Positions 1-5,656 of a stretch of DNA of 5,674 bases are shown here, in pieces. Source of the DNA: Acidimicrobiales bacterium (GTDB lineage: Bacteria > Actinomycetota > Acidimicrobiia > Acidimicrobiales > CADCSY01); the NCBI GenBank assembly GCA_030447125.1, contig JAUJLZ010000147.1, positions 1 to 5,674 of the forward strand, written 5' to 3'. Each line of letters starts with the position of its first letter. Position 1 is the first letter of the stretch. The translations under genes and the position numbers were made by a program. The notes below the pieces were generated by a model, which saw only the letters and a program-made list of their open reading frames with translations, had not been told where the DNA came from and ran no database searches.

Positions 1-1
1 G

Positions 2-943
2 CACGGCGGCCTGAGCTGGGGGGAGGAGACGCTGGTGGCCGTGCGCAGTGGCGCCCGTACCCCCACCGAGGTGGTGGCCTACACGGGCCCGGGCCTTCGG
101 TCCCGCCAGCGCCTCGCCCTGGGCCCGCTGGCCGGCTTCGGCGCCGCCGGGCTGGGCGAGCCCGAGCTGGTCAGCTGGATTGCCGGTGACGGCGTCGAGA
201 TCCCCGGTCGTCTCTACCGTCCCATGCCCCCGGTGCTGGGGGATCCCCCGCCCCTGATCGTGTGGGTCCACGGCGGACCCACCGCCCAGATGGAGGTGGT
301 GTTCAACCCCCGGGTCGCCTACTGGGTGGACCGGGGCTGGGCCGTGCTGGTGGCCGATCACCGGGGCTCGACGGGCCACGGTCGGGCGTTCACCCAGGCT
401 CTGGCCGGGCGTTGGGGTGAGCTCGACACCGACGACGTCGCCGCCGGCTTGCACGCCGCGGTGGCCTCGGGCTGGGGCGATCCCCGTCGGCTGGTGGCCA
501 TGGGCGCCTCCGCCGGCGGCTTCACCGTCCTCAACCTGTTGGCCGGCCACCCCGAGCTGTGCGCCGCCGGCGTCGATCTCTACGGCGTGGCCGACCTGCT
601 CGAGCTGGACGAGACCACGCACCGCTTCGAGGCCCACTACCTGCACTCCCTGGTTGGACCCCTGCCGGCCGCGGCCGACCTCTACCGCCAGCGCTCCCCG
701 GTGCATCGGGCCGGGGCCATCACCGCGCCCCTGCTCATCCTCCACGGGAGCGACGACAAGGTGGTCCCCCTGGCTCAGAGCCAGGCCGTGGCCGAGCGGG
801 TGCGGGCCGGAGGGGGCGAGGTCGAGCTGCACGTCTACGAGGGGGAGGGCCACGGGTGGGGGCGGCCGGAGACGGTGATCGACGAGCTGGGCCGCACCGA
901 GTCGTTCCTGCGTCGCCACGTGCTGCGGTGGCGGACGCCGTGA
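2..943 (+). CDS. S9 family serine peptidase (prolyl oligopeptidase type), 5'-truncated
   Basis: This is the C-terminal catalytic part of an S9-family serine peptidase, which cleaves peptides or acyl-peptides. The frame is open to the left edge, so the true start and most of the usual N-terminal beta-propeller lie outside. The GTG at 35 is only an internal codon. About 313 residues are visible. The first 50 or so (HGGLSWGEETLVAV onward) look like the end of the propeller. The alpha/beta-hydrolase domain then begins near VSWIAGDGVEIPGRLYRP. Family landmarks are VHGGPTAQ (oxyanion region, His codon at 269), the DHRGSTGHGRAF motif, the nucleophile Ser in GASAGGF (codon 509-511), the acid Asp in HGSDDKVVP (codon 755-757) and the catalytic His in GEGHGW (codon 851-853). 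The triad is complete and in order, so the enzyme is probably active. The exact subfamily (acylaminoacyl peptidase, dipeptidyl peptidase or oligopeptidase) cannot be set without the propeller. No signal peptide can be judged. Its TGA overlaps the next gene's GTG, so the two are probably co-transcribed. Confidence 0.93.
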   Translation, partial: HGGLSWGEETLVAVRSGARTPTEVVAYTGPGLRSRQRLALGPLAGFGAAGLGEPELVSWIAGDGVEIPGRLYRPMPPVLGDPPPLIVWVHGGPTAQMEVVFNPRVAYWVDRGWAVLVADHRGSTGHGRAFTQALAGRWGELDTDDVAAGLHAAVASGWGDPRRLVAMGASAGGFTVLNLLAGHPELCAAGVDLYGVADLLELDETTHRFEAHYLHSLVGPLPAAADLYRQRSPVHRAGAITAPLLILHGSDDKVVPLAQSQAVAERVRAGGGEVELHVYEGEGHGWGRPETVIDELGRTESFLRRHVLRWRTP

Positions 944-1530
944 GCAGCGACGAGGCCGGCGGCGAGGCCGGTCATGGCGACGAGAGCCACGAGGAGGTGG
1001 TCTACGACCTGAGCGACTGGGACGCGGAGCTGCGGGCCACCCTCGGCCGTCTGCTCGACGGGGAGGGCGTGGCCCACCGGTGGGACCAGCCCGCCAGCCT
1101 GGCATCGTGGATGACGCCCGGCGCCGTGTCGGGACCGGCGAGCCCGGCCAACGTGTCGGACCTGCTGGTGGTCGCCGGGCGCCACGCCGACGTGGTCGAG
1201 GAGCTCATCGACGAGCTCGACCACCCCGATGCCCTGGCCCCCGAGGACGACGACGGCGACGACGCCGGGGCCGAGGTCCTGTCGTCGCTGTACGTGGCCG
1301 CCGACGTGCTCTGCGGTGCCCCAGGCCACGCCCAGGGTGCCGAGGAGCTGTTCGAAGCCGCCCGGGCTGCGGGCGAGGTGGCCGCCCCCTATGGGCTCGA
1401 TCCGGCCACCTGGGCGGAGCTGAGGGGCCTGGCCGCGGCGTTGGCTCAGCGCCTGCGCGAGGGCGCCGACGAAGAGGTCATCGCCGGCGCCGCCGGCACC
1501 CTGCGCCAGGCCGTCCACCCTCTCGTGTAG
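940..1530 (+). CDS. Conserved hypothetical protein, DUF2007-like N-terminal half plus helical C-terminal half
   Basis: This is a 196-aa acidic soluble protein that I cannot assign a function. The chosen GTG at 940 forms a 4-bp GTGA overlap with the peptidase stop, a common coupled arrangement. A GTG at 928, adding four residues, is the alternative. Residues 21-48 (VYDLSDWDAEL to GVAHRW) and 72-92 (VSDLLVVAGRHADVVEELID) look like one split alpha-beta unit. A helix ends in a strand, a variable loop follows, then a strand and a helix. This resembles the small DUF2007-type 'signal transducing' fold, but the match is by eye only. An Asp/Glu-rich linker at 94-111 leads to a mostly helical region (112-194) with a single Cys at 125. 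There is no signal peptide and no membrane segment. Coupling to the peptidase suggests related expression, not a known joint role. Confidence 0.8.
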   Translation: MSSDEAGGEAGHGDESHEEVVYDLSDWDAELRATLGRLLDGEGVAHRWDQPASLASWMTPGAVSGPASPANVSDLLVVAGRHADVVEELIDELDHPDALAPEDDDGDDAGAEVLSSLYVAADVLCGAPGHAQGAEELFEAARAAGEVAAPYGLDPATWAELRGLAAALAQRLREGADEEVIAGAAGTLRQAVHPLV

Positions 1531-1534
1531 GGCG

Positions 1535-1545
1535 GCGAGCGACGC
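1535..1545 (+). repeat. Short GCGAGC-type motif just after a stop codon
   Basis: The 11-mer GCGAGCGACGC begins 4 nt after the TAG of the 196-aa hypothetical protein. A near copy with one mismatch (GCGAGCAACGC) lies 11 nt after the stop of the NifU-like gene at 5657-5667. It could be a dispersed intergenic repeat or part of a 3'-end signal, or chance in GC-rich DNA. No strong hairpin is visible here. Confidence 0.25.
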
Positions 1546-1566
1546 AGGCGACCCGTGCACCACCGG

Positions 1567-1572
1567 TACGGT
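1567..1572 (+). promoter_or_regulatory. Candidate -10 hexamer (TACGGT) for the lipoprotein gene
   Basis: TACGGT matches the TANNNT pattern of actinobacterial housekeeping -10 boxes. It is followed by 7 nt before the GTG start at 1580, which would place the transcription start at or next to the start codon and give a leaderless mRNA. No TTGACA-like -35 stands out at 16-19 nt upstream. The evidence is position and pattern only. Confidence 0.4.
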
Positions 1573-1579
1573 TGGTCCG

Positions 1580-2254
1580 GTGCCGCTGCGTCGGGTCCGG
1601 GTGCTGGTGTTGGTGCTGGTCACCCTTGTCGTCGTCACCCTGGTCGGCTGCGGTGGGAACGAAGACGAGACCCGGCCTGCGAACGACGCCGGGACCTCGG
1701 TGGGCGACGCCGGCGAGGGCGGCGCGAGGGGCGAGCGTGGCCAGGGATCAGCGGCGGCCAACGGGACCACCGGCGACGAGTCCGATCCGGCAAGGAGCGA
1801 AGCCGGCCGCGACTGGGTCGAGCTGGAGTCCGCCGAGGGCGGCTTTCGGGTGGAGCTGCCCACCGAGGCCGTGCTCAACGAGCAGACGGTCGACGTCGGG
1901 GGCGTCATGCTCGATCTGTCGTTGTACACCGCCCAGGCCGACCGCACCGAGGTCTACACCGTGGCCTTCGTCGACTACCCCGAGAGCATCGTCGACGTCG
2001 ACCCCCAACTCGTGCTCGACGGCGTCGTCCAGGGCGCGGCCGGCAACCTGGCGGGGGCGGTGGCCTCCCAGTCTCCGGCCGAGGTGGCCGGCTATCCGGC
2101 CGTTGACTTCGTGATCGAGATCGAGGAGGGCACGGTCCAGAGCCGGGCCGTCCTGGTCGATCGCCGCCTCTACCTCTTGCAACGAGCCGGACAGGAGCCC
2201 GATGCCGAGGGCTTCGCCCGCATGGTGGGCTCCTTCGAGCTCCTCGAGGCCTGA
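1580..2254 (+). CDS. Putative lipoprotein with conserved C-terminal domain of unknown function
   Basis: This 224-aa protein is predicted to be exported and anchored by a lipid to the outer face of the cytoplasmic membrane. The signal peptide is classic. It has a basic start (PLRRVR), a long Val/Leu core (8-22) and a lipobox LVGC with the lipidated Cys at residue 24. Residues 25-78 are a Gly/Asp/Glu/Arg/Ser-rich, low-complexity linker that probably spaces the domain from the membrane. The folded part (79-222) begins WVELESAEGGFRVELP and includes YTVAFVDYP (126-134), a helix around 142-160, GYPAVDFVIE (171-180) and a final RLYLLQ strand followed by a helix. This layout resembles domains seen in secreted or lipid-anchored hypothetical proteins of several phyla, but I know no function for it. 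It starts 49 nt after the preceding gene, with a candidate -10 box directly upstream, so it may be transcribed on its own. Confidence 0.85.
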   Translation: MPLRRVRVLVLVLVTLVVVTLVGCGGNEDETRPANDAGTSVGDAGEGGARGERGQGSAAANGTTGDESDPARSEAGRDWVELESAEGGFRVELPTEAVLNEQTVDVGGVMLDLSLYTAQADRTEVYTVAFVDYPESIVDVDPQLVLDGVVQGAAGNLAGAVASQSPAEVAGYPAVDFVIEIEEGTVQSRAVLVDRRLYLLQRAGQEPDAEGFARMVGSFELLEA

Positions 2255-2279
2255 CCTGCGCCCTGCCACCACCGATCCC

Positions 2280-2285
2280 TACAGT
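2280..2285 (+). promoter_or_regulatory. Candidate -10 hexamer (TACAGT) for the J-domain gene
   Basis: TACAGT fits TANNNT and sits in the 37-nt gap between the lipoprotein stop and the J-domain gene. Six nt separate it from the GTG at 2292, again the spacing expected of a leaderless transcript. No convincing -35 is visible. The site also helps choose 2292 as the start, since no ribosome binding site precedes it. Confidence 0.45.
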
Positions 2286-2291
2286 GGCCCG

Positions 2292-3011
2292 GTGCTGCTG
2301 GCCGAGCTCGAGATCTGGCACAGCCGGCCCATCGCTCCCACCCGCCGGGTGGCCCTCGGCCACCGCCTGTTGCCCACCGATCCCCCTCCGGGTTTCGGGG
2401 GGCTGCTGCTCGGGGGCATCGTCGCCGCCTCCATCGAGGACCTCGACCCCGACCTCGTGGGCGAGGTCACCCGGCTCCTCGACGACCTGCAGGCCGGCCG
2501 GCGCATCCCCCAGCCCCGACTTCGCCACCGCTTCCAGGTCGATCGCATCGGGCTGGCCCGCACCCGCCACCGCCTGGTCGACCTGGGCGACACCGTGCAC
2601 TTCGACCTCGAGGACAACGCCAGTCCGGCGGCCCAGATCCTGGGCGCGGTCTACGCCGCCGGCGCCGTGGACGAGGCCCACCGGGCCACCGTGTTGGAGA
2701 CGGTTCGGCGGGCCACGCTGTGGCACGGGCCGGTGGGGCCCTCCCTGGTCGCCCACCTCTCGGGTGGTGGGGGTGCCCGGGCGTGGGCCAGTGGCGCGTT
2801 CACCCACCCGCACCGCTGGGCCCTGGGTGTGCTCGGCTTCGCGGCCGAGGTCGTCCCTGAGCGCAGTGACGTCCAGCAGCGGTTCCGGGTCCTGGTCCGC
2901 TCCGCCCACCCCGATCACGGCGGGGCCAACGAGGGGGCGGCGCAGCGGATCTCCGAGCTGAGCGAGGCCCGCCGCATCCTGTTGGCCACCTCGGTGTCCA
3001 CCCCTGGCTGA
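2292..3011 (+). CDS. J-domain protein (DnaJ-like co-chaperone) with unrecognised N-terminal region
   Basis: This is a 239-aa protein whose last ~60 residues form a J domain. After WALGVLGF (176-183) comes helix II, then the invariant HPD tripeptide at residues 206-208 in SAHPDHGG, then a helix III containing RISELSEARRILLA. The HPD motif is what J proteins use to stimulate ATP hydrolysis by a DnaK-type Hsp70, so a co-chaperone role is likely. There is no Gly/Phe-rich linker and no CxxCxGxG zinc repeat, so it is a class C (type III) J protein and not DnaJ itself. The J domain sits at the C-terminus, the reverse of DnaJ. Residues 1-170 are unrecognised. They are rich in Arg, Pro and His, include a short Gly/Leu stretch (GFGGLLLGGIVAAS, 34-47) that is weak as a membrane span, and may bind the client. 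Earlier in-frame codons exist, but the -10-like box just upstream and the alignment of conserved-looking sequence favour GTG 2292. The hydrolase gene starts 1 nt after its stop, so the two are probably one operon. Confidence 0.82.
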   Translation: MLLAELEIWHSRPIAPTRRVALGHRLLPTDPPPGFGGLLLGGIVAASIEDLDPDLVGEVTRLLDDLQAGRRIPQPRLRHRFQVDRIGLARTRHRLVDLGDTVHFDLEDNASPAAQILGAVYAAGAVDEAHRATVLETVRRATLWHGPVGPSLVAHLSGGGGARAWASGAFTHPHRWALGVLGFAAEVVPERSDVQQRFRVLVRSAHPDHGGANEGAAQRISELSEARRILLATSVSTPG

Positions 3012-3012
3012 C

Positions 3013-3606
3013 GTGGTGGTGCCGGGCCCGGTGGTGGGAGCCGTCCTGTTGACGCCCGGGGCCGGCAGCGGGCGCTCCCACCCCGGTCTGGTCGCCATCG
3101 AGGAAGCCCTCGCCCCCCTGCCCGTGGAGCGGATGGACTTCCCCTACCGCTTGGCCGGGCGCCGGGTCCCTGATCGGGCGCCGACGTTGGTGGCCTCGGT
3201 GGTCCGAGCCGCCGAGGCCCTGGCCGAGGCCACCGGCGTGGCCCCGTCGCGGCTGGTCCTCGGGGGACGTTCGATGGGCGGGCGCATATGTTCCATGGCC
3301 GTGGCCGAGGGGCTGCCGGCCGCCGGGCTCGTGCTCGTCGCCTATCCCCTCCACCCCCCGGGCCGCCCCGAGCGCCTGCGGGTGGCCCACCTGGGCCAGC
3401 TCGAGGTGCCGTGCCTGTTCGTGTCCGGCACCCGGGACACCTTCGCCACCCCCACCGAGTTGCAAGAGGCCACCGCCACCCTCCCCGGTCCGGTGACCCA
3501 CGCCTGGATCGACGGCGGCCGCCACGAGCTGAAGGGGGCCGAGGTCGAGGTCGCCGAGGCCGTGTCGGCGTGGGCGGCGGGGCTGGGTGTGGCCAAGGTG
3601 GGCTAG
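3013..3606 (+). CDS. Small alpha/beta hydrolase (Tex30/KANL3-like, dienelactone-hydrolase-type fold)
   Basis: This 197-aa protein has the compact alpha/beta-hydrolase layout of the KANL3/Tex30-type family. It opens with a strand leading into LLTPGAGSGRSHPG, whose Gly-rich turn forms the oxyanion region. Next comes FPYRLAGRR, then the nucleophile elbow GGRSMGGR with Ser87. The acid Asp142 is in SGTRDTFATP and the catalytic His171 is in DGGRHELK. The triad is complete, so esterase, thioesterase or similar hydrolase activity is likely. Bacterial members have no agreed substrate. No signal peptide is present, so it should be cytoplasmic. Three successive GTG codons (3013, 3016, 3019) could start it. 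The first lies 1 nt after the J-domain gene's stop with no ribosome binding site, which points to translational coupling. Its TAG overlaps the stop of the opposing MFS gene. Confidence 0.88.
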   Translation: MVVPGPVVGAVLLTPGAGSGRSHPGLVAIEEALAPLPVERMDFPYRLAGRRVPDRAPTLVASVVRAAEALAEATGVAPSRLVLGGRSMGGRICSMAVAEGLPAAGLVLVAYPLHPPGRPERLRVAHLGQLEVPCLFVSGTRDTFATPTELQEATATLPGPVTHAWIDGGRHELKGAEVEVAEAVSAWAAGLGVAKVG

Positions 3607-5135
3607 GCGCGCCCTCGTAGGACCGGGCCCAGTTGGTCCTCGGGGTTGAGCTCCTCGAGCTCGCGCCGGGCCGTCTCGGGATAGGCCACCAACACCAGCA
3701 CCACCAGGACGGCCGGCCCGATGGCCAGGACGGCCAGGGCCGGGGCGAGGCCGTTGAAGCGCTCCGCAAGGACGGCGGCGCTCAAGAGCCCGATGGCGCT
3801 GCCCGCCACCCCGAGCAGGGCCACCAGCCCGTTGGCCCGTCCCCGCAGCGAGGTGGGGAACAGTTCGGGCCCGTAGACCCCGAGAGCCGGCAGCACGGCA
3901 CCGCCCACCACCGAGCCCACCACCGACCAGGCCCACAGCGCCCAGCCCGTGGTGGCGAACATGGCCACGCTGGCCCCCACGCCCCCGGCCAGGCCGACGG
4001 CGCCCACCAGCCGGCGGCCCCGCACGTCGGCCAGCCGCCCGCCCACCACCACCCCGAGGCTGGCCGGGGTGACGGTGAGGACGCTGAACAGGGCGATGCG
4101 GCTGGCCGAGAAGCCGCGCTCGTCGCGCAGGAACTCGTTCTGGAGCTGGGACGCGGGGGCGGTGAAGAGGGCGAGGAGGAACGCCGAGACTGCCAACAGG
4201 GCCAGACGGCGGCCGTGGCCGGCCATGGCCACCACGTCGTGGGGGGCGGCGAAACGCCGGCTCTCGCCCAGCAGCCGGGCCAGGCTGCGGACCAGGGGAA
4301 GCGCGGCCAGGGGCACCAGGTACAGCAGGCGCCAGCCCTGCGGTCCGAGGTCGGCCAGGGGCAGGGCGAGGACGCACGCCCCGGCGCCGAGCCCCCCCGC
4401 CAACCCGAGGACGCTCACGGCGTAGGCCCGCGACCCCCGGGGCATCTCCTCGACGGCCACGATGGTGATGAGCACGGCCAGGGCGGTGGCAAAGGCCCGG
4501 GCCACCAGCTGGGTGGCGCCGAGCCAGACCAGCGAGGGGGCCACGGCGCCGGCCGCTGCGGCCAGGCATCCCCCCAGGGCGCAGGCGAGGAGCACGGGCC
4601 GCCGCCCCCGCCTATCGGCGGCCGCCACCAAGGCGATGGCGACCAGGACCCCCACCCGCACGGCGGCCAGGGTGTAGCCCTGGGGCCGGGCGCCGTCGAA
4701 CCCGAACTCCTCGGCGGCAAAGGTGATGGTCTGGGTGAGCAGGGTGCCCAGGTATCCGGCGATCACCGACGCCAGGGCCAGGATCCCGAGCACGCCCGCG
4801 GCCCGGGCGTCGAGGCGGTCCGGCGGGGCCCACCAGGGTTGGCGATGTCCTCGATCGGGTCGGGCCAGGACGTGGCGCACGGGGAGGACGAAGAGCCAGC
4901 CGAAGTAGGGGATGGCCAGACGGAACCGGGTGCTCGACGTGACCGCCACCTTGCCGTCGGCCAGGTGCTCGACCTCGGCGGTGCGCGAGTAGTCGCGGAA
5001 GGGCCCGTGCGCGGCGCGAAAGGATGTCAAAGGTCCGCCGGCCATGACCTGCTCGCCCACCAGGTCGTCGCGGGGGGCGAGCCACGGTGCGACCTCCTCG
5101 GCTGAGCCCACGACCCGAGTGACGACCCGGGCCAC
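3603..5135 (-). CDS. MFS transporter with an extra N-terminal domain
   Basis: This is a 510-aa major facilitator superfamily transporter in the cytoplasmic membrane. About 12 hydrophobic segments can be placed between residues 112 and 485. The TM2-TM3 loop carries motif A (AADRRGRRP, 172-180), and the pseudo-symmetric loop after TM8 carries GRLADVRGRR (366-375). ELFPTSLRGR (424-433) after TM10 and the end motif PETARRELEELN (486-497) recall the sugar-porter and metabolite:H+ symporter branches, so uptake of an organic solute by proton symport is one possibility. Efflux is not excluded and the substrate is unknown. Residues 1-110 are not part of the MFS fold. They look soluble and strand-rich, ending in a hydrophobic AIPYFGWLFVLPVR stretch (74-87) before TM1. 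The GTG start at 5135 follows the small membrane-protein gene by 5 nt without a clear ribosome binding site, implying coupling. Its TAG shares the CTAG palindrome with the hydrolase stop. Confidence 0.9.
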   Translation of the reverse strand: MARVVTRVVGSAEEVAPWLAPRDDLVGEQVMAGGPLTSFRAAHGPFRDYSRTAEVEHLADGKVAVTSSTRFRLAIPYFGWLFVLPVRHVLARPDRGHRQPWWAPPDRLDARAAGVLGILALASVIAGYLGTLLTQTITFAAEEFGFDGARPQGYTLAAVRVGVLVAIALVAAADRRGRRPVLLACALGGCLAAAAGAVAPSLVWLGATQLVARAFATALAVLITIVAVEEMPRGSRAYAVSVLGLAGGLGAGACVLALPLADLGPQGWRLLYLVPLAALPLVRSLARLLGESRRFAAPHDVVAMAGHGRRLALLAVSAFLLALFTAPASQLQNEFLRDERGFSASRIALFSVLTVTPASLGVVVGGRLADVRGRRLVGAVGLAGGVGASVAMFATTGWALWAWSVVGSVVGGAVLPALGVYGPELFPTSLRGRANGLVALLGVAGSAIGLLSAAVLAERFNGLAPALAVLAIGPAVLVVLVLVAYPETARRELEELNPEDQLGPVLRGRA

Positions 5136-5140
5136 AGGCG

Positions 5141-5329
5141 CTACTCGGGCCCTACCTCGGAGGTGTCCGCCGGGGCGGCCGCCTCCGCCTGGGCTTCACG
5201 TTCGGCCCGGCGACGGGCCAACCACAACAGCCCGGCCAGCACGACCATGGGCAGGGCCACCAGGACGACCTCGTCCCACCCCCCCTGGTGGGCCAGGACC
5301 ATGGCTGCCAGGGTGCTCGCCGTCAGCAT
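5141..5329 (-). CDS. Small single-span membrane protein, co-operonic with the MFS transporter
   Basis: This 62-aa protein begins with ATG at 5329 (Met10 is an alternative). The N-terminal part includes HQGGWDE (14-20), a motif I associate with small actinobacterial membrane proteins of unknown function. One clear transmembrane helix follows at about 20-38 (VVLVALPMVVLAGLLWLA). A basic patch, RRRAER, then predicts that the C-terminus faces the cytoplasm, and an Ala/Glu-rich polar tail ends the protein. The gene stops 5 nt before the transporter start on the same strand, so they should share a transcript. It may be an accessory subunit, but co-expression is the only basis for that. A -10-like TAGGAT lies 9 nt upstream. 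The reverse strand over this stretch is also open, but that reading looks like compositional noise. Confidence 0.72.
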   Translation of the reverse strand: MLTASTLAAMVLAHQGGWDEVVLVALPMVVLAGLLWLARRRAEREAQAEAAAPADTSEVGPE

Positions 5330-5338
5330 CGCCCTTCG

Positions 5339-5344
5339 ATCCTA
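5339..5344 (-). promoter_or_regulatory. Candidate -10 hexamer (TAGGAT) for the small membrane protein / MFS operon
   Basis: Read on the - strand, TAGGAT fits the TANNNT -10 pattern and ends 9 nt before the ATG at 5329. The leader would be absent or only 1-3 nt. It lies in the 91-bp divergent gap shared with the NifU-like gene. No good -35 was seen at the expected distance. Confidence 0.42.
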
Positions 5345-5384
5345 CGAGCCGAGGAGCAGGCCGAGGCCCTCCGTCCCGCGAGTG

Positions 5385-5413
5385 TTGTGGGAAGGGCGAG
5401 AACCCGACACACT
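5385..5413 (+). promoter_or_regulatory. Candidate promoter for the NifU-like gene (TTGTGG - 17 nt - CACACT)
   Basis: TTGTGG (5385-5390) is a partial match to TTGACA. It is followed after exactly 17 nt by CACACT (5408-5413), a poor -10 lacking the leading TA but keeping the final T. The hexamer ends 7 nt before the ATG at 5421, the same spacing as the other candidate sites here. The match is weak, so this is tentative. It diverges from the promoter of the MFS operon. Confidence 0.3.
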
Positions 5414-5420
5414 CAATCAC

Positions 5421-5645
5421 ATGCGTGAGCGGCTCATGGCGACGATCGAGGTGATCCGTCCTGCGCTGCAGGCCGACGGTGGCGACATCGTGGTCAAAGA
5501 CGTCGACGAGGACACCGGGGTCGTCACCGTCGAGCTCGTGGGCGCCTGCGGGACCTGCCCGGCTTCGACCGTCACCATGAAGGCCGGCATCGAGCGCATC
5601 CTGCGTGACCGGGTGGAGGGTGTCACCGAGGTCATCGCCGTCTGA
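5421..5645 (+). CDS. NifU C-terminal-domain Fe-S cluster scaffold/carrier protein
   Basis: This 74-aa protein consists almost entirely of a NifU C-terminal (Nfu) domain. Family hallmarks are the helix leading into IRPALQADGGDI (12-23), the strand pair around VVTVELVGAC, and the cluster-binding CxxC in GACGTCPAST with Cys43 and Cys46. The helix MKAGIERILRDRV and the final strand GVTEVIAV follow. Nfu proteins bind a [4Fe-4S] cluster between two monomers through these cysteines and pass it to target enzymes in the cytoplasm. All key residues are present. ATG 5421 was chosen because it keeps the first helix whole and has promoter-like spacing. ATG 5436 would give 69 aa and is possible. Fused partner domains seen in NfuA (A-type N-terminus) or full NifU (IscU-like N-terminus) are absent. 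No other Fe-S assembly gene is in the window. It is divergent from the MFS operon, with a 91-bp gap. Confidence 0.92.
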   Translation: MRERLMATIEVIRPALQADGGDIVVKDVDEDTGVVTVELVGACGTCPASTVTMKAGIERILRDRVEGVTEVIAV

Positions 5646-5656
5646 CCGACGGGGCC

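Noticed and set aside
35..37. GTG at 35 as the start of the peptidase gene
   Set aside because: The frame stays open to base 2 with sensible S9 propeller-like sequence before it, and the family needs a large N-terminal propeller. The gene is truncated by the window, not short.
835..3098. Two long open frames on the - strand (835-1947 and 1905-3098)
   Set aside because: Both are antisense to genes with recognisable domains or signal peptides. They show no motifs and are explained by base composition.
3596..3660. A bidirectional terminator between the hydrolase and MFS genes
   Set aside because: The stops overlap, and I found no GC-rich hairpin with a T-run on either strand near the junction.
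2800..4569. A 589-codon open frame on the - strand
   Set aside because: It spans antisense to the J-domain and hydrolase genes and a second frame of the MFS gene. The composition is Arg/Gly/Pro/Ala-rich low complexity, typical of shadow frames in DNA with GC-rich third positions.
3633..5105. A 490-codon open frame on the + strand opposite the MFS gene
   Set aside because: Its product is dominated by Gly, His, Gln, Pro and Arg with no recognisable domain. It mirrors the MFS codons, whose strand carries clear transmembrane segments and motifs.
5044..5454. A 136-codon open frame on the + strand across the small membrane protein and the divergent promoter gap
   Set aside because: The product is Pro/Arg/Ser-rich without motifs, and it crosses into the NifU-like gene in another frame. 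The opposite-strand small protein has a proper TM helix and operon spacing.
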